7,267 nt of DNA, taken from Candidatus Glassiibacteriota bacterium. Its GTDB lineage: Bacteria; Gemmatimonadota; Glassbacteria; GWA2-58-10. Location: NCBI GenBank assembly GCA_016934095.1, contig JAFGTO010000243.1, forward strand, positions 1 to 7,267, read 5' to 3'. Below are positions 1-6,223 of this stretch, piece by piece. Under the pieces are notes generated by a model. It saw only the letters and a list, made by a program, of their open reading frames with translations. It was not told where the DNA came from and made no database searches. Position 1 is the first letter of the stretch. Each line of letters begins with the position of its first letter. The position numbers were made by a program, and so were the translations under genes.

Positions 1-523
1 AGCCGTCCAGCAGCTCGGTGCCGCCCTCCAGGGGCAGGATGAGCTGGTTCAGCTCCCGGTTCAGGTCTGCGATCTCGCCCTCGAGCTGTTTGACTATCGT
101 CTCGTTTCCCTGGTCGACGGCCGGGGGGGGGTCTTGGCTTCCGCGGTCTCCGTCCAGGATCCCCAGATCCTTATCGCCTCCGCTGTAAGTCCCCTCGGTG
201 TTCTTCAGCGCTTCGAGCATGTTCGACTTGTTTTCGATCTGTACGTTCAGGGTATTGACCTTATCATCCTGCAGGGTCCTCCTCTCGGCCACCCTGCCGT
301 AGACACGGTTGTCGAAAAGGCCGAGCTCCTCCACGAATTCACCCGCGCTGCGGGTGAGGGCCACACGCTCCTCCAGCTCGGAAATGGTGTTTTTCACCCT
401 GGCCCGTGCGCTGTCGATGCGGGCCAACTGCTCCGTGGCAGCGGGGGCCGCTGCCAGCGAAGGCAGCCAGAGGACTGACAGGAGATAAATCTCCGCCAGC
501 GGTATATTCAGGTTGATTTTCAT
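1..523 (-). CDS. Exported coiled-coil protein with GEFxxELxLFD module (3' part beyond window)
   Basis: This open frame starts at ATG 523-521 and runs 174 codons to the left edge without a stop, so its C-terminus is missing. A Shine-Dalgarno GAGGAG lies just before the ATG (527-532), and a sigma70-like promoter lies about 90 bases upstream. Residues 1 to about 28 look like a Sec signal peptide: a hydrophobic stretch containing IYLLSVLWLPSLAAA, with cleavage probably after an Ala. The mature part is charged and heptad-like: residues 31-60 and 80-110 are predicted coiled coil, 113-140 a Gly/Asp/Pro-rich linker, and 141-163 coiled coil again. Residues 61-71 (GEFVEELGLFD) match a segment of the exported coiled-coil protein encoded at 1886-2959. 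A run of nine C on the coding strand falls in the linker. I recognise no named family. A periplasmic structural or adaptor role is inference. The gene is convincing because the frame stays coiled-coil-like on both sides of the C tract. Confidence 0.85.
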   Translation of the reverse strand, partial: MKINLNIPLAEIYLLSVLWLPSLAAAPAATEQLARIDSARARVKNTISELEERVALTRSAGEFVEELGLFDNRVYGRVAERRTLQDDKVNTLNVQIENKSNMLEALKNTEGTYSGGDKDLGILDGDRGSQDPPPAVDQGNETIVKQLEGEIADLNRELNQLILPLEGGTELLDG

Positions 524-526
524 GGT

Positions 527-532
527 CTCCTC
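527..532 (-). promoter_or_regulatory. Ribosome binding site of the coiled-coil gene starting at 523
   Basis: On the minus strand the sequence reads GAGGAGACC directly before the ATG at 523. This is a strong Shine-Dalgarno match with a short spacer. It supports this start over the GTG and TTG codons further upstream. Confidence 0.7.
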
Positions 533-613
533 GAAATACAGTTGCCGTTATCCTGCTCCAGGCAAAAAGCAATTTGTGTTCCAAACCGGAGAGCCAGTTT
601 TCTTTCCATTAGT

Positions 614-642
614 ATTATCGCCTTAAATCCTTGAGCAGACAA
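614..642 (-). promoter_or_regulatory. Sigma70-like promoter for the coiled-coil gene starting at 523
   Basis: On the minus strand the sequence reads TTGTCT (642-637), a 17-base spacer, then GATAAT (619-614). That is four of six and five of six matches to the housekeeping consensus, at the optimal spacing. Transcription would start near position 607, giving a 5' leader of about 84 bases. It implies that the downstream gene can be transcribed independently of the beta-barrel gene that precedes it on the same strand. Confidence 0.55.
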
Positions 643-697
643 GCCCCCGGGGCCGCAAAGAAAATTTATCCCCGATCCGCCGGAGCGTACCCCACCA

Positions 698-724
698 GCC
701 GGGCTTGAGGTCCGGCGGCCCGGC
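698..724. repeat. GC-rich inverted repeat in the 244-base spacer
   Basis: GCCGGGC (698-704) and GCCCGGC (718-724) form a perfect 7-base-pair stem around a 13-base loop. There is no T tract on either side, so it is not a standard intrinsic terminator. It adjoins the alternating palindrome that follows the beta-barrel gene and may help end or stabilise that transcript. Confidence 0.4.
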
Positions 725-728
725 GAAG

Positions 729-763
729 TATCAGATTTCTGATATTTCGTATCAGAATCCTGA
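729..763. repeat. Alternating palindrome after the beta-barrel gene
   Basis: Three alternating copies of one heptamer occur: TATCAGA (729-735), TCTGATA (738-744) and TATCAGA (750-756). The second and third pair as an 8-base stem (737-744 with 750-757) around the loop TTTCG. Beyond a 2x2 internal loop, TCAG (731-734) pairs with CTGA (760-763), lengthening the hairpin. The structure ends 4 bases from the beta-barrel stop codon (768-770) and could form in its mRNA 3' end. Without a following T tract, it is better called an mRNA-end hairpin or intergenic palindromic repeat unit than a classical terminator. Confidence 0.55.
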
Positions 764-767
764 GAGG

Positions 768-1889
768 TCAGAAGCGGTGGGTAAGGCCCAGGTTGAGCAG
801 GCTCTTGTTGAAATTCAGGTTGCGGATGCTGGACTGGTTGCGGTAGTAGCTGAAAGTGAAGGAGGCTTCGAGCGCTCGCACGACCGGTCTCGAGAGCTTG
901 AGCACCCAGCCGTTGTTGTCGTTTTCCTCGGTGATCACTTCGACCAGGATCGGCTGGTCGGTCTTGTCGCTGTAGCGCCTGATCTCGAAAAAGAGGTAGG
1001 CGTTGAGGAAAACTTCCAGCGGCAGGCGTTTGCCCAGGATAATGCCGACCCGGTTGTTCCAGTAAGAGAAGCCGAAATTGTTGGAGCTGTTGCGCTGCAG
1101 GCTGTAGACGAGGTTCAGCACGAGGCCGCGGCTGTAGTTCAGGGTGAAGTCGAGCTGGTTGAGCCTGTCCCGCTGGCGCTCGTTGAGCTGGACCATCCCC
1201 CCGTTGCCGTCCGGTACCGCGATCAGCCGGCGGTAGCGGCGGCGGGTGAAGCTGTATTCGAGAGCCCCGGCCAGGTATTTTCCCAGCCTCCGGGAGAGAC
1301 CGGCCCGCGGGCTGTGCGACCGGTAATTGAAACTGTGAAAGGTCTCGCAGTCGAAAAACAGGTAGCGGTAGCCGAGGGTTAGCGAGCCGAGACCGGAGAG
1401 GCTCCGGCTGACCGAGAGCCTGCCCGCTCCGCGGGTGTAGCCCTCTTCGCTCAGCAGGTTCAGGCTGTTCTTGCGGTAGATGCTGCGGCTCTTGAGCTCT
1501 GCGCCGGCTGCGGCAATCCAGCCGCCGGGGAGACGCCTCTCGGTGCCGAGGGCAAGGCGGTGGACCAGGATGTCCCCGGCGGTCAGGCTGTCCGAGTCCG
1601 AGAGCCGGTGGTGGCCCTTGTACCCGGCCTGGAAATCGAGCTGGGTAACCGCCGAGCCGGTGCGGTAGCGGACCCTGGAAAAAAGCGAGACCGCCCCGGA
1701 GCCGCCGCGAGTCTTACCCGCAGCTTCCTCGAGCACGTTGTTATCATATTCCCAGGAGGTGGTAATACGGGAGACGGCCGTGGTTGACGGCTGGTCGGCC
1801 GTGCAGATAGAGGCGGCCCAGGCAGCCAGGCAGAAAGACAGGCAGACCTCTCGGTAGAAACAGGGGGGATTTGGCTGTGTCAGGTTCAC
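768..1889 (-). CDS. Probable outer-membrane beta-barrel protein
   Basis: This is a 373-residue protein starting at GTG 1889, which overlaps the stop codon of the preceding gene as GTGA, so translation is probably coupled. A purine-rich AGGAAGGG lies about a dozen bases upstream. Residues 1-31 form a signal peptide with a short hydrophobic core (CLSFCLAAWAASICTA) and likely cleavage before DQPS. The rest is a long series of short alternating polar/hydrophobic strands separated by Asn/Asp/Gly-rich turns, beginning with SWEYDNNV. It ends in Phe (LNLGLTHRF), the usual last-residue signal for insertion by the BAM machinery. The EYDxNV opening and strand pattern recall beta-barrel porin families such as BBP2 (PF10082), but I cannot assign it to one. 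Length fits roughly 14 to 18 strands (estimate). Its job is unknown; the tight overlap with an exported coiled-coil gene suggests the two products work together at the outer membrane. Confidence 0.85.
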   Translation of the reverse strand: MNLTQPNPPCFYREVCLSFCLAAWAASICTADQPSTTAVSRITTSWEYDNNVLEEAAGKTRGGSGAVSLFSRVRYRTGSAVTQLDFQAGYKGHHRLSDSDSLTAGDILVHRLALGTERRLPGGWIAAAGAELKSRSIYRKNSLNLLSEEGYTRGAGRLSVSRSLSGLGSLTLGYRYLFFDCETFHSFNYRSHSPRAGLSRRLGKYLAGALEYSFTRRRYRRLIAVPDGNGGMVQLNERQRDRLNQLDFTLNYSRGLVLNLVYSLQRNSSNNFGFSYWNNRVGIILGKRLPLEVFLNAYLFFEIRRYSDKTDQPILVEVITEENDNNGWVLKLSRPVVRALEASFTFSYYRNQSSIRNLNFNKSLLNLGLTHRF

Positions 1890-2959
1890 TGTCGGGGGGA
1901 ACCCTTCCTTTCCCGCTCTACTTCCACGGCTTTCAGCCTGAGCTTCCGCCCCCAGGCCCGCAGTGAATCGAGGTCGGTCCCGAGCGAGTCCTTGCGCGCC
2001 TGCAGCGCCCTGAGCAGGCCCTCCAGGTCATCGGTGCTAAGGGACTCGACCGCCTCGGTCAAAGCCTGCGATTTTTCCAGGTCATAAAGCTCCAGGTCCC
2101 TGCCCAAGCCCGCCGGGGAAGGCTCGGCGAGCGGCGGAAAGTCCGCTTCCGGGCCGAAGACCTCTTCCCGGCTGACCGGCTTTTGCATATCGTCCGGTGT
2201 TTCTGTCCCGGAGGCTTCGACCCGGGCCCGGCTGCTGGCAGTCCCATGGTCGAAAAGCGAGAGCTCCTGGGTGAATTCACCGATCCGCACGCGGATCAAA
2301 CGCTCGTCTTTGATCCTCTCGATACGTGAGTCGACCAGGGCCAGCCGCCGGGCCCACTTATCCGCCATGTCCGAGAGGAAATCGGCCTTCTCGCGGATGT
2401 CCTCGGGCGAGTCTCCCGGCCCTGCCTCCATGCCGGAGCCGCCCGGGCCGAACCCCTCCCCCGGCCGGATGAAAACCCCAGCCGTCCCAAGCCCGAAAAA
2501 CGACCGCAGCGAGCGGTACTTGCCGATTTCCTGAAGGACTTCCTGCAAATCTTTCAGCGAGCCGCTTTCAGCCAGCAGCGGGCTCAATGAGTCGATCGCC
2601 GCGCCGCAGAGGCTGTCTCCTTCGGCCTGCAGGCCGGCGGCCCGGGTTTCCAGGCCGGAGACAGCCAGGCTCAGTGCATCCAAGCTGTCGGCAAGGACCC
2701 GGCTGGCCCGCAGCCTGGCCTCCAGACGGTACTGGTCGACCGGGGCGAACTGGCCGGATTCAAGCTTGAGCTTGAGCTGCCTCACCTCCTGCGACTGGAG
2801 ACCGGCCAGGGCCTCCAGCGAGTCCCGGCGCAGGTAAGAGGAATCCAGCCTCGACCGGACCCCGGCGAGCTGCCCCCGGAGTATCTCGATTTCCCCGGCC
2901 CGCAGGCCGCCGGCAGGAAAAGCCGCCAGGAGCAGCAGTATTTTCAAAACCGATCTCAT
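1886..2959 (-). CDS. Exported coiled-coil protein with GEFxxELxLFD module
   Basis: This is a 357-residue protein starting at ATG 2959. The start is chosen because GAGG (2970-2973) lies 10 bases upstream and the signal peptide begins exactly there: residues 1-21, with core LKILLLLAAFPAGG and cleavage after LRA. A longer in-frame GTG start at 3088 would bury the signal peptide. Residues 23-152 are heptad-rich coiled coil with recurrent DSL units. Residues 155-185 form a Gly/Pro-rich linker, and 186-226 a second helix. Residues 227-236 (GEFTQELSLF) match the neighbouring coiled-coil protein; 250-286 are a Pro/Glu-rich linker and 287-352 a final coiled coil. No enzymatic motif is visible and I recognise no named family. 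The stop codon overlaps the beta-barrel start by 4 bases, which points to an operon. A periplasmic scaffold or barrel partner is plausible but inferred. Confidence 0.85.
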   Translation of the reverse strand: MRSVLKILLLLAAFPAGGLRAGEIEILRGQLAGVRSRLDSSYLRRDSLEALAGLQSQEVRQLKLKLESGQFAPVDQYRLEARLRASRVLADSLDALSLAVSGLETRAAGLQAEGDSLCGAAIDSLSPLLAESGSLKDLQEVLQEIGKYRSLRSFFGLGTAGVFIRPGEGFGPGGSGMEAGPGDSPEDIREKADFLSDMADKWARRLALVDSRIERIKDERLIRVRIGEFTQELSLFDHGTASSRARVEASGTETPDDMQKPVSREEVFGPEADFPPLAEPSPAGLGRDLELYDLEKSQALTEAVESLSTDDLEGLLRALQARKDSLGTDLDSLRAWGRKLRLKAVEVERERKGSPRQ

Positions 2960-2969
2960 GACTTGTCTG

Positions 2970-2976
2970 CCTCTTT
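2970..2976 (-). promoter_or_regulatory. Ribosome binding site fixing the start at 2959
   Basis: The minus strand reads AAAGAGG followed by a 10-base spacer and the ATG. Together with the signal peptide that begins at this codon, it decides the start over the upstream in-frame GTG at 3088. Confidence 0.6.
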
Positions 2977-3096
2977 CACAGCGGGATGACTCGAACCATT
3001 GCTCGAAAAAATCAGACAAGCAAAAGGCGTGCCTGAAATCCAGCCGCCCGGCGGGACCGCTTTTTTCTGTCCCCGGCGAGAAAACCACCCTGCAAA

Positions 3097-3126
3097 ATAA
3101 TAACCGGGCAAGCGGGGCGCAAACAA
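3097..3126 (-). promoter_or_regulatory. Candidate promoter for the coiled-coil/beta-barrel operon
   Basis: On the minus strand TTGTTT (3126-3121) is followed by an 18-base spacer and TATTAT (3102-3097). The -10 matches five of six consensus bases but the -35 only three of six. It would give a leader of about 130 bases before the ATG at 2959. It is the best candidate I see on this strand, but it is weak. Confidence 0.35.
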
Positions 3127-3159
3127 ACCTGCGGCCTGCTTACCCGGCCGGGGGAAACT

Positions 3160-3179
3160 CCGCCGGCGGATTCCGGCGG
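3160..3179. repeat. GC-rich inverted repeat in the divergent intergenic region
   Basis: CCGCCGG (3160-3166) and CCGGCGG (3173-3179) form a perfect 7-base-pair stem with a 6-base loop. It lies between the two divergent promoters and has no T tract. It could be an operator or simply a chance outcome of GC-rich sequence. Confidence 0.3.
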
Positions 3180-3220
3180 GCAAGGCTGGCAACGCCAGGG
3201 CTCAAGGCTGGATCTTTGTT

Positions 3221-3249
3221 TTGCAATCAGGGCGCGCCGGGAGTATAAT
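3221..3249 (+). promoter_or_regulatory. Sigma70-like promoter giving a probably leaderless radical SAM mRNA
   Basis: TTGCAA (3221-3226) is followed by exactly 17 bases and a perfect TATAAT (3244-3249). Seven bases separate the -10 box from the A of the ATG at 3257, which is the normal distance to the transcription start. The transcript should therefore begin at or within a base or two of the start codon. The nearest Shine-Dalgarno-like bases (GGGAG, 3239-3243) lie upstream of the predicted RNA start and too far from the ATG to serve well. Confidence 0.7.
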
Positions 3250-3256
3250 AGATGAC

Positions 3257-4486
3257 ATGAAAAACGCCAGGACCCTGAAACCTTTCACCCTGCTGGTCAA
3301 GCCGGTGGGCAGCCGCTGCAACCTGAGCTGCAGCTACTGTTTCTACCTGGGTACGGATGAACACCTGGGCGTTGGGCGGCCCGGGGTGATGCCGGCCGGG
3401 GTGCTCGAGCGCATGGTCGGGGACTACCTGTCCTATGGTTTCCCGACCAGCGCTTTCACCTGGCAGGGCGGCGAGCCCACCCTGGCCGGGCTGGAGTTCT
3501 ATAAAAAAGCGGTCGAGCTCCAGATGGCTCACGGCAGGAACGGCCAGGCCGTGGCCAATGCCCTGCAGACCAACGGGGTCCTGCTCGACGAGCGCTGGGC
3601 CGGGTTCCTGGCCGAATACCGCTTCCTGGTGGGCCTGAGCCTGGACGGACCGCAGCCGCTGCACGACCACTACCGCAAAGACCACCGCGGCCGGCCGACT
3701 TTCGACAGGGTCATGGCCGCAGCAGCCTTGATGCGGCGCCACCGGGTGGAGTTCAACATCCTCTCCATGATCACCGCGAAAAGCGAGAGGCTGGGCGGTG
3801 AAATCTACCGGTTCCTGGTGGGGGAAGGGTTCAGGCACCTGCAGTTCATCCCCTGCGTGGAGTACGGCCAGGCCGATGGGAAGCCCGCGCCGCAGAACTG
3901 CTCTCCGCGCGGCTACGGCCAATTCCTTTGCGATGTGTTCGACTGCTGGTACCCGGGGGACGTGGGACGAGTCTCGGTGCGCACTTTCGAGGGGCTGGTG
4001 GCCCTGCTGGCCGGCGAGCCCCGGCTCAGTATCTGCAACCTGGGAAAGGTCTGCGACCATTACCTGGTGGTGGAAAAAGACGGCGGGGTGTTCCCCTGCG
4101 ACTTTTTCGTGGCGGAAGACTACCTGCTGGGCAACCTGATGGACAAACCCCTGGCGAAGATTTATCTTTCAGACCGCGAGCGCTCTTTCGCACACCTCAA
4201 GGCGGACCTGCCGGCAAAATGCACGGCCTGTCGGTACCTGGAAATCTGTTACGGCGGCTGCCCCAAGGACCGCCTGGCCGCAGGCGGCGGTAAATTCGGC
4301 CGTCCCAGCCACCTCTGCGAGGGCTTGATGCTTTTCTACGAGCACGCGGTCTCAAAGCTGCAGGCCCTGGCCGAATCGGTGCGGCAGCCGCGGGAGTCCA
4401 GGGAAAAAACGGCCCTGCCGGGGAGAAACGACCCCTGCCCCTGCGGCTCGGGCAGGAAATACAAACACTGCTGCCTGAAAAGCTGA
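3257..4486 (+). CDS. Anaerobic sulfatase-maturating enzyme (radical SAM/SPASM) with SEC-C tail
   Basis: This 409-residue enzyme is expected to convert the active-site Cys or Ser of a sulfatase into formylglycine in the cytoplasm, using S-adenosylmethionine and three [4Fe-4S] clusters. The radical SAM motif is C21-x3-C25-x2-C28, followed by the GGEP motif (71-74) and SLDGP (128-132). The SPASM cysteines C260, C266, C281 and C335, and C322, C325, C331 and C354, reproduce the two auxiliary-cluster sets of the Clostridium perfringens enzyme with almost identical spacing. D282, right after C281, sits where that enzyme has its proposed catalytic base. Residues 390-406 form a SEC-C motif (NDPCPCGSGRKYKHCC), a zinc-binding tail not needed for the core reaction. 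An in-frame TTG at 3221 falls in the -35 box, so ATG 3257 is the start. No sulfatase gene is in the window, so the substrate is unknown. Another SPASM peptide maturase is the main alternative. Confidence 0.92.
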   Translation: MKNARTLKPFTLLVKPVGSRCNLSCSYCFYLGTDEHLGVGRPGVMPAGVLERMVGDYLSYGFPTSAFTWQGGEPTLAGLEFYKKAVELQMAHGRNGQAVANALQTNGVLLDERWAGFLAEYRFLVGLSLDGPQPLHDHYRKDHRGRPTFDRVMAAAALMRRHRVEFNILSMITAKSERLGGEIYRFLVGEGFRHLQFIPCVEYGQADGKPAPQNCSPRGYGQFLCDVFDCWYPGDVGRVSVRTFEGLVALLAGEPRLSICNLGKVCDHYLVVEKDGGVFPCDFFVAEDYLLGNLMDKPLAKIYLSDRERSFAHLKADLPAKCTACRYLEICYGGCPKDRLAAGGGKFGRPSHLCEGLMLFYEHAVSKLQALAESVRQPRESREKTALPGRNDPCPCGSGRKYKHCCLKS

Positions 4487-4587
4487 AAATGCTGCCGCCG
4501 AAAAAAATATTGGCCTTAAAGGGCGAAATTTTAGTATTATTAATAGATGTACCTTGAACCCGGCTGCCGAGCAGAAACCGGCTCGCT

Positions 4588-4616
4588 TTGACCAGCCGGG
4601 CACGGCGTGGTAGTAT
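4588..4616 (+). promoter_or_regulatory. Sigma70-like promoter for the M99 carboxypeptidase gene
   Basis: TTGACC (4588-4593), a 17-base spacer and TAGTAT (4611-4616) match the consensus at five of six positions in each box. Transcription would start near 4623, about 62 bases before the ATG at 4685. An in-frame GTG at 4607 lies within the promoter and so cannot be the start of this transcript's coding region. The upstream stretch 4487-4587 contains an AT-rich block (about 4526-4546) but no clear terminator for the preceding gene. Confidence 0.65.
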
Positions 4617-4684
4617 CCTGTCTTGACCGGCAGGGATCCGCCCGGCAACAGTTTCCTGTAACGCAGGTCTGCCTGGGGCTGCCC

Positions 4685-6199
4685 ATGCGAAGGATTTTTT
4701 CTCTCAGGTCTTGTATTCCGTCTCTCGCCCTGCTCCTGGTTTGTCAGGTCGCCCCGGGCTTTTCCGCCGAGACCGTGCACAAGACCTATTTCGAGAACAC
4801 AGACTACGAGCTGCATGTCTACGACATCCGCGGCTACGAGCCCGGCCTTACCATGATGATCATCGGCGGGATCCAGGGCAACGAGCCGGGCGGCTACCTG
4901 GCGGCCGACCTCTACGCGGACATCTCGCTGCGCAAGGGCAACCTGATCGTGGTGCCGCGTGCCAACTTCCATGCCATCCTGCTCAACCAGCGCGGCCCCA
5001 ACGGCGACATGAACCGCAAGTTCGCACTCAGGCGGGACACCGACACCGAGACCCGTATCGTGGAGATCCTCAAGGAGCTGATCAGCCGCAGCGACGTGCT
5101 GCTGAACCTGCACGACGGGTCCGGGTTCTACCGGGAAGAGTATCTCGACGAGCTGCACAACCCGATGCGCTTCGGCCAATCGATCATCGCGGATGCCGAT
5201 GTCTACACTATCCCGGACTCCGGCCGGGTCCTGCGCCTGGGAGACATCGCCCGCAAGGTATGCTCCGTGGTCAATGCCATGATCCCGGAAGAAAATTACA
5301 GGTTCAAGTTCAACAACCACAACACTGTCAGCCAGGGGACCATGCACCCGGAACAGCGCCTGAGCGCCACCTACTATTCCCTGATCCACCACCGGATCCC
5401 GTCTTTCGGCATCGAAAGCTCCAAGGAGATCCCCTCCGATGAGATCAAGGTGCGGCACAAGAGGATGGTGATCAACGCTTTCATGAACGAGTTCGACATC
5501 GTGCCGGAGAACCCGAAAATCCTGGTGGAAAAACCGGTGCTGAACCACCTGATCGTGGTTATCAACGGTACCGAGCGGGTGGCCCTGAAAGACGGCGAGA
5601 CCCTGCTGCTCAACCCCGGAGACCAGGTCACCCTCGAACATATAGATATGAACTACAGCCGCGGGCTGGCTGCGGACATCATCGGCCTGGGCGGGATCAA
5701 CGACCTGGGCAAGCCGTTCACCATCGAATATCCAACCCGGGTGGTGATCCGCAAGGACTCGTTCAAGTGCGCCTCGGTGAAACTGGCCTTCACCAAAGAC
5801 CGGGTGGTGACCGGCGTGCCGAGGGTGGCGGAGCTGGCCTCCCAGCTTCCCCGTCTCGAGCTGCTGGCCATCCTGGTGGACGGCCGCCGGGTGGAGGTGG
5901 CCGACGGGGCCACCCTGGAGGTCCCGCTCGGCTCGGTGCTCGAGATCACCGATGCCGTGCTGGACAAGCCCTCCTACGGCAAGGAGCTCCAGGTCAATTT
6001 CAAGGGGTTCGTGGGCGACCTCAACTACAATACCGGCGAGGACCGCGGCTACAAGATCCCTACCGACCAGGGCCTACTGCGCCGCCACAGCATCGACGGC
6101 AGGGGCACCGACTACCCCATCGTGGTCTCCTGCCAGGGCAGGGAAATCGGCAGGGTGGTCGTGCACCTGGCCGGGCAGCGGACCCCGGCGGGAAGCTAG
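4685..6199 (+). CDS. Exported M99/Csd4-type metallocarboxypeptidase
   Basis: This 504-residue protein resembles the M99 peptidases, typified by Helicobacter pylori Csd4, a D,L-carboxypeptidase that trims peptidoglycan tripeptides and shapes the cell. Residues 1-28 are a Sec signal peptide (core PSLALLLVC, cleavage after FSA), which with the promoter position sets the start. The catalytic domain covers about 30-270. GGIQGNEPGG gives zinc ligands Q64 and E67, NLHDGSGFY gives H143, DMNRKF (109-113) is the substrate-binding Asn-Arg pair of M14-like enzymes, and E244 in FGIESSK is the likely catalytic Glu. Gln as the first zinc ligand, instead of the usual His, is the Csd4 hallmark. Residues 280-358 and 388-496 look like two related beta-sandwich domains. 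Expected location is the periplasm. No cell-shape partner genes are nearby; the methyltransferase gene follows 24 bases after the stop. Family assignment is firm; the substrate is inferred from Csd4. Confidence 0.88.
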   Translation: MRRIFSLRSCIPSLALLLVCQVAPGFSAETVHKTYFENTDYELHVYDIRGYEPGLTMMIIGGIQGNEPGGYLAADLYADISLRKGNLIVVPRANFHAILLNQRGPNGDMNRKFALRRDTDTETRIVEILKELISRSDVLLNLHDGSGFYREEYLDELHNPMRFGQSIIADADVYTIPDSGRVLRLGDIARKVCSVVNAMIPEENYRFKFNNHNTVSQGTMHPEQRLSATYYSLIHHRIPSFGIESSKEIPSDEIKVRHKRMVINAFMNEFDIVPENPKILVEKPVLNHLIVVINGTERVALKDGETLLLNPGDQVTLEHIDMNYSRGLAADIIGLGGINDLGKPFTIEYPTRVVIRKDSFKCASVKLAFTKDRVVTGVPRVAELASQLPRLELLAILVDGRRVEVADGATLEVPLGSVLEITDAVLDKPSYGKELQVNFKGFVGDLNYNTGEDRGYKIPTDQGLLRRHSIDGRGTDYPIVVSCQGREIGRVVVHLAGQRTPAGS

Positions 6200-6223
6200 A
6201 TCTTTTACGCAAGCCAGGCAACC

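Noticed and set aside
705..1382. Long open frame on the plus strand opposite the beta-barrel gene
   Set aside because: Its translation is low-complexity Val/Ala/Glu-rich, typical of the antisense of a GC-rich gene. The minus-strand frame has a signal peptide, strand pattern and C-terminal Phe.
3044..3066. GC-rich palindrome followed by six T, resembling an intrinsic terminator on the plus strand
   Set aside because: No plus-strand gene ends upstream of it. The pairing leaves a very small loop or a gap before the T run, and it falls in the leader of the minus-strand operon.
2960..3088. Upstream GTG start that would add 43 residues to the coiled-coil protein
   Set aside because: The extension would precede a standard signal peptide, and ATG 2959 has its own Shine-Dalgarno site.
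3227..4060. Long minus-strand open frame opposite the radical SAM gene
   Set aside because: The plus strand encodes all radical SAM and SPASM motifs in one frame. The opposite frame is compositionally biased and lacks motifs.
4531..4540. TTAGTATTAT also present at 609-618, where it overlaps the promoter of the coiled-coil gene at 523
   Set aside because: At 4531 I could not find a -35 box at proper spacing on either strand. A ten-base AT-rich match is easily due to chance.
4607..4684. Upstream GTG start for the carboxypeptidase
   Set aside because: It lies inside the predicted promoter, upstream of the expected transcription start, and would bury the signal peptide.
4352..5641. Long minus-strand open frame opposite the carboxypeptidase gene
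   Set aside because: It is antisense to a protein with clear catalytic motifs, has a His/Val/Asp-rich composition without recognisable domains, and crosses the intergenic promoter region.
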